Assembly: GCA_023388055.1 (NCBI GenBank)
Contig: JAEWGW010000044.1
Span: 124,001-188,000, forward strand
Reading direction: 5' to 3'
DNA length: 64,000 nucleotides
Source: Bacillota bacterium
Lineage (GTDB): Bacteria > Bacillota > Bacilli > Paenibacillales > NBRC-103111
Of this stretch, positions 25,351 to 33,567 are shown piece by piece. The notes under the pieces are model-generated. The model saw only the letters and a list, made by a program, of their open reading frames with translations. It had not been told where the DNA came from and did not search any database. How positions within the stretch are numbered: position 1 is the first letter of the stretch; each line of letters opens with the position of its first letter. A program made the position numbers and the translations under genes.

Positions 25351-26298
25351 ATGTCCACAAACGAATATGAGAACCATCACCGGAAGGAGGGGACGCGGGA
25401 GGAACCGGCCAGACTACGGAGGCTTCCCGCCAGAAGAACATCCTTTTCACCCCGGAAGGGCACCGCGGCCCATTATATGCTGGAGTACGGCCTGCTGCTG
25501 CTGGGCTCCCTGATTATTGCCCTGAGCTTCAACTATTGCCTAAAGCCCAATCAAGTGGCCTCCGGCGGGGTTACGGGAATCTCCGTTATTACTCTGGAGC
25601 TGTTCGGCTTCCAGCCGGCGCTGGTCCAGTGGGCGTTGAATATCCCATTGTTTTTGCTGGGGATTTTTTTGCTAGGCAAGCAATTTGGGCTGAAAACGGC
25701 AGTAGGATCCTTTGTGCTTCCGCTGTTTGTGCTGTTGACCCAAAACGGAGAGCCGCTGACGGATAATCTGCTCCTGGCGACGATTTATGGGGGCATCGGA
25801 ATCGGCGTGGGGCTGGGCATTGTGTTTCGCGGGCGGGGCTCTACAGGAGGGCTGGACCTGGCAGCGCAGCTGATTCACCGTTATACCGGGATCAGTCTGG
25901 GGATTGCGGTGGCCATGTTGGACGGGCTGGTGATTCTGACCGCAGGGTTGGTATTCGATGCCGAAAAAGCTCTGTTCGCCCTGATCGGTCTGTATGTGAC
26001 CAGCAAAACCATTGATGTGGTGCAGTTGGGCTTCAATTATGCCAAGGTGGCGTATATCATCTCCGAGGAGACGGAGGCCATCGCCGAAGCGGTGCTTCAT
26101 GACCTGGACCGGGGATTAACACGGTTAAGCGGGGCAGGCGGATATACCGGCGCAGAGCGGACGGTACTGATGGTGGTGGTCAGCCAGAACGAGGTTTCGC
26201 GGCTGAAGGAGCTGGTCCGGGATGTGGACCCGTCGGCCTTCATTATTATCAGCGAAACCCGGGAGGTGCTGGGCAAGGGCTTTAAGCTGGAGACCTGA
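25351..26298 (+). CDS. yvjA: YitT/YvjA-family membrane protein (DUF161 with C-terminal DUF2179)
   Basis: A polytopic inner-membrane protein of unknown function. After a basic N-terminal extension of about 40 residues come five to six hydrophobic helices (LEYGLLLLGSLIIALSFNYC, VGSFVLPLFVLLTQ, GGIGIGVGLGIVFRG), with the family motif ASGGVTGISV and then GRGSTGGLDLAAQLI. The C-terminal cytosolic DUF2179 domain is VAYIISEETEAIAEAVLHDL to SETREVLGKGFK. Its place after prfB matches yvjA of Bacillus subtilis. GGGGAAGG precedes the ATG. The Arg-rich leader (RRLPARRTSFSPRKG) is longer than in most relatives. Confidence 0.9.
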   Translation: MSTNEYENHHRKEGTREEPARLRRLPARRTSFSPRKGTAAHYMLEYGLLLLGSLIIALSFNYCLKPNQVASGGVTGISVITLELFGFQPALVQWALNIPLFLLGIFLLGKQFGLKTAVGSFVLPLFVLLTQNGEPLTDNLLLATIYGGIGIGVGLGIVFRGRGSTGGLDLAAQLIHRYTGISLGIAVAMLDGLVILTAGLVFDAEKALFALIGLYVTSKTIDVVQLGFNYAKVAYIISEETEAIAEAVLHDLDRGLTRLSGAGGYTGAERTVLMVVVSQNEVSRLKELVRDVDPSAFIIISETREVLGKGFKLET

Positions 26299-26328
26299 GC
26301 CGCGGAGGAGAATGTCAAGAAAAATGCA

Positions 26329-26357
26329 TTGAATTTTTATGCGATGAAACGTATAAT
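26329..26357 (+). promoter_or_regulatory. Promoter of the arginine operon with overlapping ARG-box-like operator
   Basis: TTGAAT (26329-26334), exactly 17 bases, then TATAAT (26352-26357). Overlapping the -35 is TGAATTTTTATGCG (26330-26343), which matches the ARG box TGAATWWWWATTCA at 12 of 14 positions. ArgR/AhrC bound here with arginine would block RNA polymerase. A second box, usual for tight binding, was not obvious. The transcript start falls about 35 bases before the argC start. Confidence 0.75.
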
Positions 26358-26397
26358 AATACATATCTTTTTGGACGGCGGAAAGGAAGGGATTCGA

Positions 26398-27450
26398 ATG
26401 ACGCAAACCAAATGCAGGGTTGCCATTGTCGGTTCTACCGGATACGGCGGAGTGGAGCTGATCCGGCTGCTGCTGCAGCACCCTCACGTGGAGATCACCT
26501 CGGTGATTTCCTCCTCCAGCTCCGGCGTGCCTATTGCCGACGGGTATCCCCACTTGAATCAGATTATGGTGGAGGACCTGGATGGTGTGGATGTAGCGCA
26601 GATGAAGGAGAAGGCGGATGTGGTGTTCACAGCTACTCCCTCTGGTGTAAGTGCCAAGCTTGCGCCGCAGCTGCTGGAGGCGGGGCTGAAGGTTATCGAT
26701 CTGTCGGGGGATTTCCGGCTGAAGAGTCCTGATGTATACAGCAAATGGTACAAAAAAGAGCCGGCGGCACAAGCCTATCTGGACGAGGCTGTATATGGCC
26801 TGGCGGAGGTTTTTGGTGCGGAGATACCGGGCAAGCCCTTTATTTCCAACCCGGGCTGTTATCCCACGGCCACTCTACTGGGGCTGATCCCTGCGGTAGA
26901 GGCTGGCTGGATCGATCCGGAGACTATTATTATCGATGCCAAATCCGGCGTGTCGGGTGCAGGGCGCGGACTGGGGTTATCGGTGCATTATGCGGAGATT
27001 AACGAAAATCTGGCTCCGTACAAGCTGAACAAACATCAGCATATTCCCGAAATTGAGCAGACGTTGGGGCGCATTGCCGGGCGGGATGTGACGGTTACCT
27101 TCTCCACCCATTTGACCCCGATGACCCGCGGCATTCTGAGCACCATGTATGCCACAGTGAAAGGGACGCATACGGAAGAGGATTTTATCAAGCTCTACCG
27201 GGATTATTATGAAGGACGACGCTTCGTGCGTATCCGGAACAAGGGCAAATGGCCCGCCACCAAGGAAGTATGGGGCTCCAACTATTGCGACATCGGCTTT
27301 GCCGTGGATGAGCGGACAGGCCGCGTTACGATCCTGTCGGTGATCGATAACCTGATGAAGGGCGCCGCAGGCCAGGCCGTGCAGAACCTGAATCTGATGC
27401 TGGGCTGGGACGAAGGTGCGGGTTTGGCGTTTACGCCGGTGTATCCGTAA
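26398..27450 (+). CDS. argC: N-acetyl-gamma-glutamyl-phosphate reductase
   Basis: Third step of arginine synthesis: NADPH reduction of N-acetylglutamyl phosphate. VAIVGSTGYGGVELIRLLLQ is the nucleotide-binding start, FISNPGCYPTATLLGLIP contains the active-site Cys, and SGVSGAGRG is conserved. The length is 350 residues. ATG 26398, preceded by GGAAAGGAAGG, was chosen over an in-frame codon at 26329 that lies inside the promoter. It is the first gene of the arg operon. Confidence 0.96.
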   Translation: MTQTKCRVAIVGSTGYGGVELIRLLLQHPHVEITSVISSSSSGVPIADGYPHLNQIMVEDLDGVDVAQMKEKADVVFTATPSGVSAKLAPQLLEAGLKVIDLSGDFRLKSPDVYSKWYKKEPAAQAYLDEAVYGLAEVFGAEIPGKPFISNPGCYPTATLLGLIPAVEAGWIDPETIIIDAKSGVSGAGRGLGLSVHYAEINENLAPYKLNKHQHIPEIEQTLGRIAGRDVTVTFSTHLTPMTRGILSTMYATVKGTHTEEDFIKLYRDYYEGRRFVRIRNKGKWPATKEVWGSNYCDIGFAVDERTGRVTILSVIDNLMKGAAGQAVQNLNLMLGWDEGAGLAFTPVYP

Positions 27451-27510
27451 GGATAAAGCGCAAATCAAGAGCAACAGTGACATATAAAGAGCGAATGAAA
27501 AGCAAAAGCG

Positions 27511-27582
27511 GCCCTCAAATTGGTTGCACCAATTTCGAGGCTTCCATAACATATCCGGCCTCCGGCTAAGGACCATGTTATT
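27511..27582 (-). repeat. Two-hairpin structured repeat, copy A (between argC and argJ)
   Basis: Read on the minus strand: outer stem ATAACAT with ATGTTAT, inner GTCC with GGAT, apical GCC-gga-GGC, then a second hairpin CCTC-g-AAATTGG, loop TGCAA, CCAATTT-GAGG. The same architecture recurs at 32067-32139 and 46676-46746 with compensatory base changes. This copy is opposite in orientation to the operon and ends just before the argJ ribosome site. It could act as a REP-like mobile element, an mRNA stabiliser or an attenuator. Confidence 0.85.
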
Positions 27583-27601
27583 ACAGGAGAGGATGAATCA
27601 C

Positions 27602-28822
27602 ATGACGAAGCGGTTCGCCGTAGTGGAAGGCGGGGGCATCACCACGCCCCAGGGATTTAAGGCAGCCGGGCTGCATTGCGGCCTGAAGAAGACGGAGCGC
27701 TACGACCTTGGCGTGATTGTGTGCGAGGTGCCTGCAGCAGCGGCTGGTGTGTATACCTTGAACCAGTTCCAAGCGGCGCCGCTTGCGGTAACCCGGGAGA
27801 GCATCGGCCACGGCGGCAAGCTCCAGGTGATGCTGGTGAACAGCGGCAATGCCAATGCCTGCACCGGCAAACAAGGGGAAGCCGACGCCTACGAAATGCG
27901 GGCGCTGGCTGCCAAGGCCTTCGGTGTGGCCGAGGAGCTGGCGGGCGTGACTTCCACCGGAGTTATCGGCGAGCCGCTGCCCATGGAGAAGGTCCGTAAC
28001 GGTATTGCCGGTCTGCCGGAGGTACTGAAGGCGGACGGCAGCGAGGATTTCTGCCAGGCGATTATGACCACGGACCTGGCACAGAAGCTGGTTTGTGTCC
28101 AAGTCACCGTAGGCGGAGAGACGGTATATATTGCCGGGGCGGCCAAAGGCTCCGGGATGATCCACCCCAACATGGCCACCATGCTGGGTTTTATCACCAC
28201 CGATGCCAAGATCAGTGCCGAGGGGCTCCAGAAGCTGCTGGGCAGCGTGACAGATACCACCTTCAATATGATTACCGTAGACGGCGATACCAGCACCAAT
28301 GATATGGTGGTGGCGATGGCCAGCGGGCTGGCCGGCAGCGGAGAGCTGTCCGAGGCGCATCCGGATTATGAAGCATTCGCCGAGGGTTTCCGGTATGTGG
28401 GCGAATATTTGGCCAAGGCCATTGCCCGTGACGGCGAAGGGGCTACCAAGCTCATCGAGGTGAACGTGGCGGGGGCCGAGTCTCTGGATGCGGCGCGGGC
28501 CATTGCCAAAACGGTGATCGGCTCCTCCCTGGTGAAATCCGCCTGCTTCGGTGCGGATGCCAACTGGGGACGGATTATTGCCGCAGTGGGAAGAGCCGGA
28601 TACCCGGTGAATACAGAAACCGTGGATATTCGCATCGGCGATCTGGTGACGCTGGAGCAGTCCCGGCCGGTGAAATTTGATGAAGAGAAGGCGCTGGTCT
28701 ACCTGCGGGGAGACTTGGTTCAGATATATGTGAATCTGCATATGGGCCGGGAAACCGCCACAGCATGGGGCTGTGACCTCAGCTACGAATATGTGCGGAT
28801 CAATGCGGCATACCGGACGTAG
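27602..28822 (+). CDS. argJ: Bifunctional glutamate N-acetyltransferase / ornithine acetyltransferase
   Basis: Recycles the acetyl group from N-acetylornithine to glutamate and can also use acetyl-CoA. The self-cleavage site lies in GMIHPNMATMLGFITTDA, where the Thr after Ala becomes the nucleophile of the beta chain; STGVIGEPLPMEKV and ITVDGDTSTNDMVVAMASG are conserved. The length is 406 residues. ATG 27602 is preceded by AGGAGAGG; an ATG at 27593 is too close to it. With argJ present the linear argA/argE steps are unnecessary. Confidence 0.95.
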   Translation: MTKRFAVVEGGGITTPQGFKAAGLHCGLKKTERYDLGVIVCEVPAAAAGVYTLNQFQAAPLAVTRESIGHGGKLQVMLVNSGNANACTGKQGEADAYEMRALAAKAFGVAEELAGVTSTGVIGEPLPMEKVRNGIAGLPEVLKADGSEDFCQAIMTTDLAQKLVCVQVTVGGETVYIAGAAKGSGMIHPNMATMLGFITTDAKISAEGLQKLLGSVTDTTFNMITVDGDTSTNDMVVAMASGLAGSGELSEAHPDYEAFAEGFRYVGEYLAKAIARDGEGATKLIEVNVAGAESLDAARAIAKTVIGSSLVKSACFGADANWGRIIAAVGRAGYPVNTETVDIRIGDLVTLEQSRPVKFDEEKALVYLRGDLVQIYVNLHMGRETATAWGCDLSYEYVRINAAYRT

Positions 28823-28918
28823 AAACGCTAAATGATTTCCTCAAGCGGGCTTGAAGGCAGGCCCCAGACAGTATGTTTGATTCGGATATAGCCCCAACCG
28901 GAACAGGAGGCAACACAG

Positions 28919-29740
28919 GTGACGCAAACAAGCAATCAGCAGCAGCGTACGGCTTCGGCCTACGTGATCAAGTGTGGGGGAAGCACCCTGGCAGCTCTGC
29001 CGGAGGATTTTTTCCGGGAGATGAAGGAGCTGGCGGAGGGGGGCTTTGTGCCCGTGATCGTACACGGCGGCGGCCCGGCCATCTCCGAAACCTTGAACCG
29101 GCTGGGCATCGAGTCGGTGTTCGTCGGAGGCCTGCGCAAAACCAGCGAAGCGGTACTGGATGTCGTGGAGATGGTCCTGGCTGGCAAAATAAACAAGGAA
29201 ATCGTCCGGCGGATCCAATTGTCCGGCGCCAAGGCGGTTGGCCTCTCCGGCGCAGACGGGCGGCTGATTGAAGCAGAGCCGGTGCCGAATGCCCATGAGG
29301 TGGGTTTGGTGGGCAATGTCACCCGGGTGAATGCGCAGCTGATCCAAAGTTTGGTGGATATGGAGTATGTCCCGGTTATTGCACCCGTCGGTCTTGGAAA
29401 AGACGGAGCCCAGCGCTATAATATCAACGCGGATACGGCGGCGGGAGCAGTAGCCTCGCAGCTGGGCGTCTCCCGGCTGGTGGTGGTGACGGACGTTCCC
29501 GGCATCCTGCGGACGGATAGCGAAGGGGTCAAGCGGGTGCTTCCCGTGGTGACCGTAGCAGAGATTGAGGCCATGATTGCCTCCGGTGAAATTTATGGGG
29601 GGATGATCCCCAAGGTACGGGCCGCCATGGAGTGTATCCAGGGCGAGGTGCAGGAGGTCCTGATCGTCAACGGCGCCGAGCCGGGCATTCTCCGGCAGGC
29701 GGTGGCGGAGGGTTCGGCGGGCACAAGGATCGTGCGTTAA
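28919..29740 (+). CDS. argB: Acetylglutamate kinase
   Basis: Phosphorylates N-acetylglutamate, commonly the feedback-controlled step of the pathway. The amino acid kinase fold shows YVIKCGGSTLAALPEDFF, PVIVHGGGPAISETLNRLGI, FVGGLRKTSEAVLDVVEMVL and NINADTAAGAVASQLG. The length is 273 residues. GTG 28919 is well spaced from AGGAGG (28905-28910). The 96 bases before it contain a small TCAAG-CTTGA hairpin. Confidence 0.95.
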   Translation: MTQTSNQQQRTASAYVIKCGGSTLAALPEDFFREMKELAEGGFVPVIVHGGGPAISETLNRLGIESVFVGGLRKTSEAVLDVVEMVLAGKINKEIVRRIQLSGAKAVGLSGADGRLIEAEPVPNAHEVGLVGNVTRVNAQLIQSLVDMEYVPVIAPVGLGKDGAQRYNINADTAAGAVASQLGVSRLVVVTDVPGILRTDSEGVKRVLPVVTVAEIEAMIASGEIYGGMIPKVRAAMECIQGEVQEVLIVNGAEPGILRQAVAEGSAGTRIVR

Positions 29741-29818
29741 GTGGTACATGAACATCAATCGTACAATCGGATTTAACCCATACACATTCCGTTTTCAGGC
29801 GAAAGGAGAGTGAGTGAC

Positions 29819-31021
29819 GTGAGCAAGCAGCAAAGTGCCATTTTTCCATCGTATGCCCGTTATCCCATTACTATGGTCAAGGGGGAGGGCAGCCGGCTGT
29901 GGGACTCGGAGGGCAAGGAGTATCTGGATCTGATGAGTGGGCTGGCCGTAACCAGTCTGGGGCATGCCCCCAAGCAGGTAGCGGATCGGATCGCTGAACA
30001 GCTGGATCAGCTGTGGCATGTGAGCAATCTGTTTTATTCGGAGAACCAGGAGAAGCTCGCCCGGATGCTGGTGGAAAACAGCTGCGCGGACAACGTGTTC
30101 TTCTGCAACAGCGGAGCGGAGGCCAATGAGGCCGCCATAAAGCTGGCGAGACGCTATAACAGCAAAATTTTGGGCAAAAACCGCTATGAGATCATTACCT
30201 TCCACCAATCCTTCCACGGACGCACCTTGGCGACGCTGACGGCCACTGGACAAGACAAGGTCAAGGAAGGTTTCCATCCGCTGCCTGAAGGCTTCGTCTA
30301 TGCCCCGTTTAATGATGCGGCGGCGCTCTCCTCCTGCGTCACGGAGAAGACTTGTGCCATCATGCTGGAAATGGTGCAGGCCGAAGGCGGCGTTATTACG
30401 GCGGAGCAGGGTTTTATCGACGAGATCGTGAGGCTCTGCAAGGAGCATGACCTGCTCCTGATCATCGACGAGGTACAAACCGGCATGGGCCGGACCGGCA
30501 AGCTGTTTGCATATGAGCATTACGGCATTGAGCCGGATATCTTCACCCTGGCCAAGGGGATTGCCGCCGGGCTCCCTATGGGGGCTATGCTGGGCAAAGC
30601 CAAGCTGCGCGACGCCTTCACGGCAGGGGCGCATGCCTCCACCTTCGGCGGAACACCGCTGGTTTCGGCGGCAGCCATCGCGACGCTGGAAATTATCCTG
30701 GGCCAAAAGCTGCCGGAGCACGCTGCGGAGATGGGCCATTATGCTATCGACAAGCTGACGGAAGGCACAGCAGGTAATCCGCTGGTGAAGGAGGTACGCG
30801 GTTTGGGGCTGCTGATCGGTGTGATCTGTACGGAGCCGACGGCAGCGGTGATTGCCGACATTCACCAGGCAGGAGTGCTGGTTGTGCCGGCAGGCCCCAA
30901 TGTGGTGCGTCTTTTGCCTAATCTGCTGGTGACCAAGGAAGAGCTGGATGAGGGCATTGCCGTCATCTGCCGGGTGCTGGCCGAACATGCGGCGAAGAAA
31001 GCAGCAGGCGTAGCGGAGTAA
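29819..31021 (+). CDS. argD: Acetylornithine aminotransferase
   Basis: A PLP-dependent class III aminotransferase making N-acetylornithine. NVFFCNSGAEANEAAIKLAR binds the cofactor phosphate, LLIIDEVQTGMGRTGKLFAY has the cofactor Asp, and FTLAKGIAAGLPMGAML contains the Schiff-base Lys. GTG 29819 is favoured over in-frame GTG 29810 because the GGAG at 29805-29808 is correctly spaced only for the later codon. The product is 400 residues. It sits mid-operon between argB and argF. Confidence 0.94.
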   Translation: MSKQQSAIFPSYARYPITMVKGEGSRLWDSEGKEYLDLMSGLAVTSLGHAPKQVADRIAEQLDQLWHVSNLFYSENQEKLARMLVENSCADNVFFCNSGAEANEAAIKLARRYNSKILGKNRYEIITFHQSFHGRTLATLTATGQDKVKEGFHPLPEGFVYAPFNDAAALSSCVTEKTCAIMLEMVQAEGGVITAEQGFIDEIVRLCKEHDLLLIIDEVQTGMGRTGKLFAYEHYGIEPDIFTLAKGIAAGLPMGAMLGKAKLRDAFTAGAHASTFGGTPLVSAAAIATLEIILGQKLPEHAAEMGHYAIDKLTEGTAGNPLVKEVRGLGLLIGVICTEPTAAVIADIHQAGVLVVPAGPNVVRLLPNLLVTKEELDEGIAVICRVLAEHAAKKAAGVAE

Positions 31022-31111
31022 GGAACGATTAAGGAACAGGGCGGCATCGCAGAACGGGTAAAGCGGTGCGTGTACCCTTTATTTTAAGCGGGAGAGGGGC
31101 TCAATCCATTC

Positions 31112-32071
31112 ATGGCGCAGTTTGTGGAGCAAAATGACCAGTTACAGCTCAGGGGCAGGGATTTCCTGGACCTGGAGGACTTTACCACCGAGGAATTGCA
31201 GTATCTGTTGGATTACGCCATTGAGCTGAAGCGCAAGCAGAAGGCAGGCGAGGTTTACCAGCCCTTGAAGGGCAAAACACTGGGGATGATCTTCGAAAAA
31301 TCCTCCACCCGGACCCGGGTATCTTTCGAGGTGGGCATGTACCAGTTGGGCGGGCATCCGCTGTTCTTAAGCCGCAATGATCTGCAGATCGGCCGGGGCG
31401 AGCCCATTGCCGATACGGCCCAGGTGCTATCCCGTTATGTGGACGGCATTATGATCCGGACCTTCGCCCATACCACGCTGACGGATCTGGCCAAGTATGC
31501 CTCCGTTCCCGTCATCAATGCCCTCACCGACTGGTCCCATCCCTGCCAGGCTATGGCGGATTACCAAACGGTGCTGGAGCAGAAGGGCAAGCTTGCCGGC
31601 CTTAAGGTTGCCTTTATCGGTGACGGTAACAACATGGCCCACTCCCTGATGATGGGCGCAGCCAAGTTCGGCATGCACTTTGCCATTGCCGCCCCGGAAG
31701 GATATCTGCCGGATGCGGAAATGACCGCACGCTCCATGACCGTAGCGGCTTCCACCGGCGGCAGCGTGCTGGTGACCGGAGATACCCGTGAGGCCATTGC
31801 CGATGCGGATATTGTCTACACTGATGTGTGGGCCAGCATGGGCTTTGAGGAAGAGCAGAAGATCCGGGAGAAGGCCTTCGCGGAGTATCAGGTGAACGAA
31901 GAGCTGGTGCAGTACGCCAAGCCGGATTATATGTTCCTCCACTGTCTGCCCGCCCACCGGGGCGAAGAGGTCAGTGCCGGAGTCATCGATGGCCCTAACT
32001 CCCAGATTTTCGACGAGGCGGAAAACCGGCTTCACGCGCAAAAAGCAATTATGGCAGCGATTATGTCATAA
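31112..32071 (+). CDS. argF: Ornithine carbamoyltransferase
   Basis: Forms citrulline from ornithine and carbamoyl phosphate. Carbamoyl phosphate is bound by the SSTRTR motif and DWSHPCQAMAD; FLHCLPAHRGEEVSAGVIDG contains the ornithine-site Cys. The length is 319 residues. Unlike the Bacillus subtilis operon there is no carAB pair between argD and argF, so carbamoyl phosphate must come from elsewhere. The stop codon forms part of the stem of structured repeat copy B. Confidence 0.96.
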   Translation: MAQFVEQNDQLQLRGRDFLDLEDFTTEELQYLLDYAIELKRKQKAGEVYQPLKGKTLGMIFEKSSTRTRVSFEVGMYQLGGHPLFLSRNDLQIGRGEPIADTAQVLSRYVDGIMIRTFAHTTLTDLAKYASVPVINALTDWSHPCQAMADYQTVLEQKGKLAGLKVAFIGDGNNMAHSLMMGAAKFGMHFAIAAPEGYLPDAEMTARSMTVAASTGGSVLVTGDTREAIADADIVYTDVWASMGFEEEQKIREKAFAEYQVNEELVQYAKPDYMFLHCLPAHRGEEVSAGVIDGPNSQIFDEAENRLHAQKAIMAAIMS

Positions 32072-32139
32072 CCTTGGTCCAAGCTACTAGCCGGATAAGG
32101 TTATGACCGCCTCGAAATTGGCACAGCCAATTTGAGGGC
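32067..32139 (+). repeat. Two-hairpin structured repeat, copy B (between argF and argG)
   Basis: Outer stem CATAACCTT (32067-32075) with AAGGTTATG (32097-32105), inner GTCC with GGAT, apical GCT-act-AGC, then CCTC-g-AAATTGG, loop CACAG, CCAATTT-GAGG. Relative to copies A and C, the apical pair C-G becomes T-A and the outer stem is changed on both arms together. The argF stop codon TAA (32069-32071) is inside the first arm. Confidence 0.85.
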
Positions 32140-32193
32140 ATACTCGTGTACAATAGAGGGTAAACGTGAAATTGAGAGGAGCATCAACTTAAC

Positions 32194-33426
32194 ATGGCAA
32201 AGCAAAAAATAGTTCTCGCGTATTCCGGCGGTCTGGATACCTCGGTGATCCTGGCTTGGCTGAAGCACACCTACGATGCGGAGATCATTACCTTCACTGC
32301 CGACATCGGCCAAAAGGATGAGCTGGACGGCCTGGAGGCCAAGGCTCTGGCCACAGGCGCCTCCAAGGTGTACATCGACGATCTGCGGGACGAGTTCGCC
32401 AAGGACTTCATCTATCCCATGTTCCAGGCAGGCGCCCTGTATGAAGGCCAATACCTGCTGGGCACCAGTATCGCCCGTCCGCTGATCGCCAAGCGGATGG
32501 TGGAAATCGCCCGTGCTGAAGGCGCAACCGCCATCGCCCACGGCGCAACCGGCAAGGGCAACGACCAGGTCCGCTTCGAGCTGACCGCGGCAGCCCTGGC
32601 TCCGGAGCTGGAGGTCATCGCTCCTTGGCGTTCGGAGCAGTTCCGTGAAGAGTTCCCGGGCCGCGCCGAAATGATCGCCTATGCCGAAGCCCATGGCATT
32701 CCCGTACAGGCTTCCGCAGCCAAACCTTACTCCACGGACCGTAACCTGCTGCATATCAGCTTCGAAAGCGGCATTCTGGAGGATCCCTGGTTTGATCCCA
32801 GCGCTGAGTCTAACAAGGGGATGTTCGTGCTGAGCGTAGCTCCCGAGGATGCGCCGGACCAGCCTGAATATGTGGAGCTGGAATTCACCCAAGGGGACTG
32901 TACTGCCATTAACGGCGTTCCGGTAAATCCGCTGGAAGCTATGGAGAAGCTTAACGAGCTGGGCGGCAAACACGGCATCGGCCGTGTGGACATGGTGGAA
33001 AACCGCTTCGTGGGTATGAAGAGCCGCGGCGTGTATGAAACTCCCGGCGGCACCATTCTGTTCACCGCTCACCGGAAGATGGAATCCATCACTATGGACC
33101 GCGATGTCATGCATCTGCGGGATTCCCTGATTTCCAAGTACGCCTCCCTGGTGTACAACGGCTTCTGGTTTGCACCGGAGCGTCTGGCGCTGCAGGCGCT
33201 GGTATCCGAAAGCCAGAAGAATGTCACCGGAACCGTACGCCTCAAGCTGTACAAGGGCAATGTGATCGGCGCCGGCGTGAAGAGCCCGGTGAGCCTGTAT
33301 AACCCGAACATCGCCACTATGGAAGCCGATCCGACCCAAGCCTACAACCAGAATGACGCGACAGGCTTTATCCGCCTGAATGCGCTGCGCTTGAAGGTAT
33401 CGTCCGGCGTGGATCAAACCAAATAA
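32194..33426 (+). CDS. argG: Argininosuccinate synthase
   Basis: ATP-dependent joining of citrulline and aspartate. KIVLAYSGGLDTSVILAWLK is the PP-loop ATP site, IAHGATGKGNDQVRFELTA and GTSIARPLIAKRMVEIA are family signatures. The length is 410 residues. GAGAGGAG precedes the ATG with acceptable spacing. A TACAAT-like -10 near 32150, inside the 120-base gap that also holds repeat copy B, could give some independent transcription. Confidence 0.96.
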   Translation: MAKQKIVLAYSGGLDTSVILAWLKHTYDAEIITFTADIGQKDELDGLEAKALATGASKVYIDDLRDEFAKDFIYPMFQAGALYEGQYLLGTSIARPLIAKRMVEIARAEGATAIAHGATGKGNDQVRFELTAAALAPELEVIAPWRSEQFREEFPGRAEMIAYAEAHGIPVQASAAKPYSTDRNLLHISFESGILEDPWFDPSAESNKGMFVLSVAPEDAPDQPEYVELEFTQGDCTAINGVPVNPLEAMEKLNELGGKHGIGRVDMVENRFVGMKSRGVYETPGGTILFTAHRKMESITMDRDVMHLRDSLISKYASLVYNGFWFAPERLALQALVSESQKNVTGTVRLKLYKGNVIGAGVKSPVSLYNPNIATMEADPTQAYNQNDATGFIRLNALRLKVSSGVDQTK

Positions 33427-33449
33427 ACGAATCGTATGCAGGAAAAGGG

Positions 33450-33483
33450 ACGGGCTGCCGGAGGGTTCGGCAGTCCGTTTCTT
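33450..33483 (+). terminator. Hairpin with short T-run between argG and argH
   Basis: ACGGGCTGCCG (33450-33460) pairs with CGGCAGTCCGT (33468-33478) with one mismatch, followed by TTTCTT. It looks like a weak terminator or attenuator. TATAAT at 33510-33515 downstream may allow argH partly separate transcription. Confidence 0.6.
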
Positions 33484-33567
33484 GCGGAGAATTACCGCCG
33501 ATTATTGTGTATAATAGAACGAAGATTGCGATAGATAGTGCGAGAGCAGACAGAGGAGGGCAAGCGC

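Noticed and set aside
27451..27601. T-box or other ligand riboswitch between argC and argJ
   Set aside because: No T-box motif or known aptamer was seen; the same structure recurs at unrelated sites and in both orientations.
32101..33417. 438-codon minus-strand open frame opposite argG
   Set aside because: Antisense shadow; residues show no family pattern and the start has no ribosome site.
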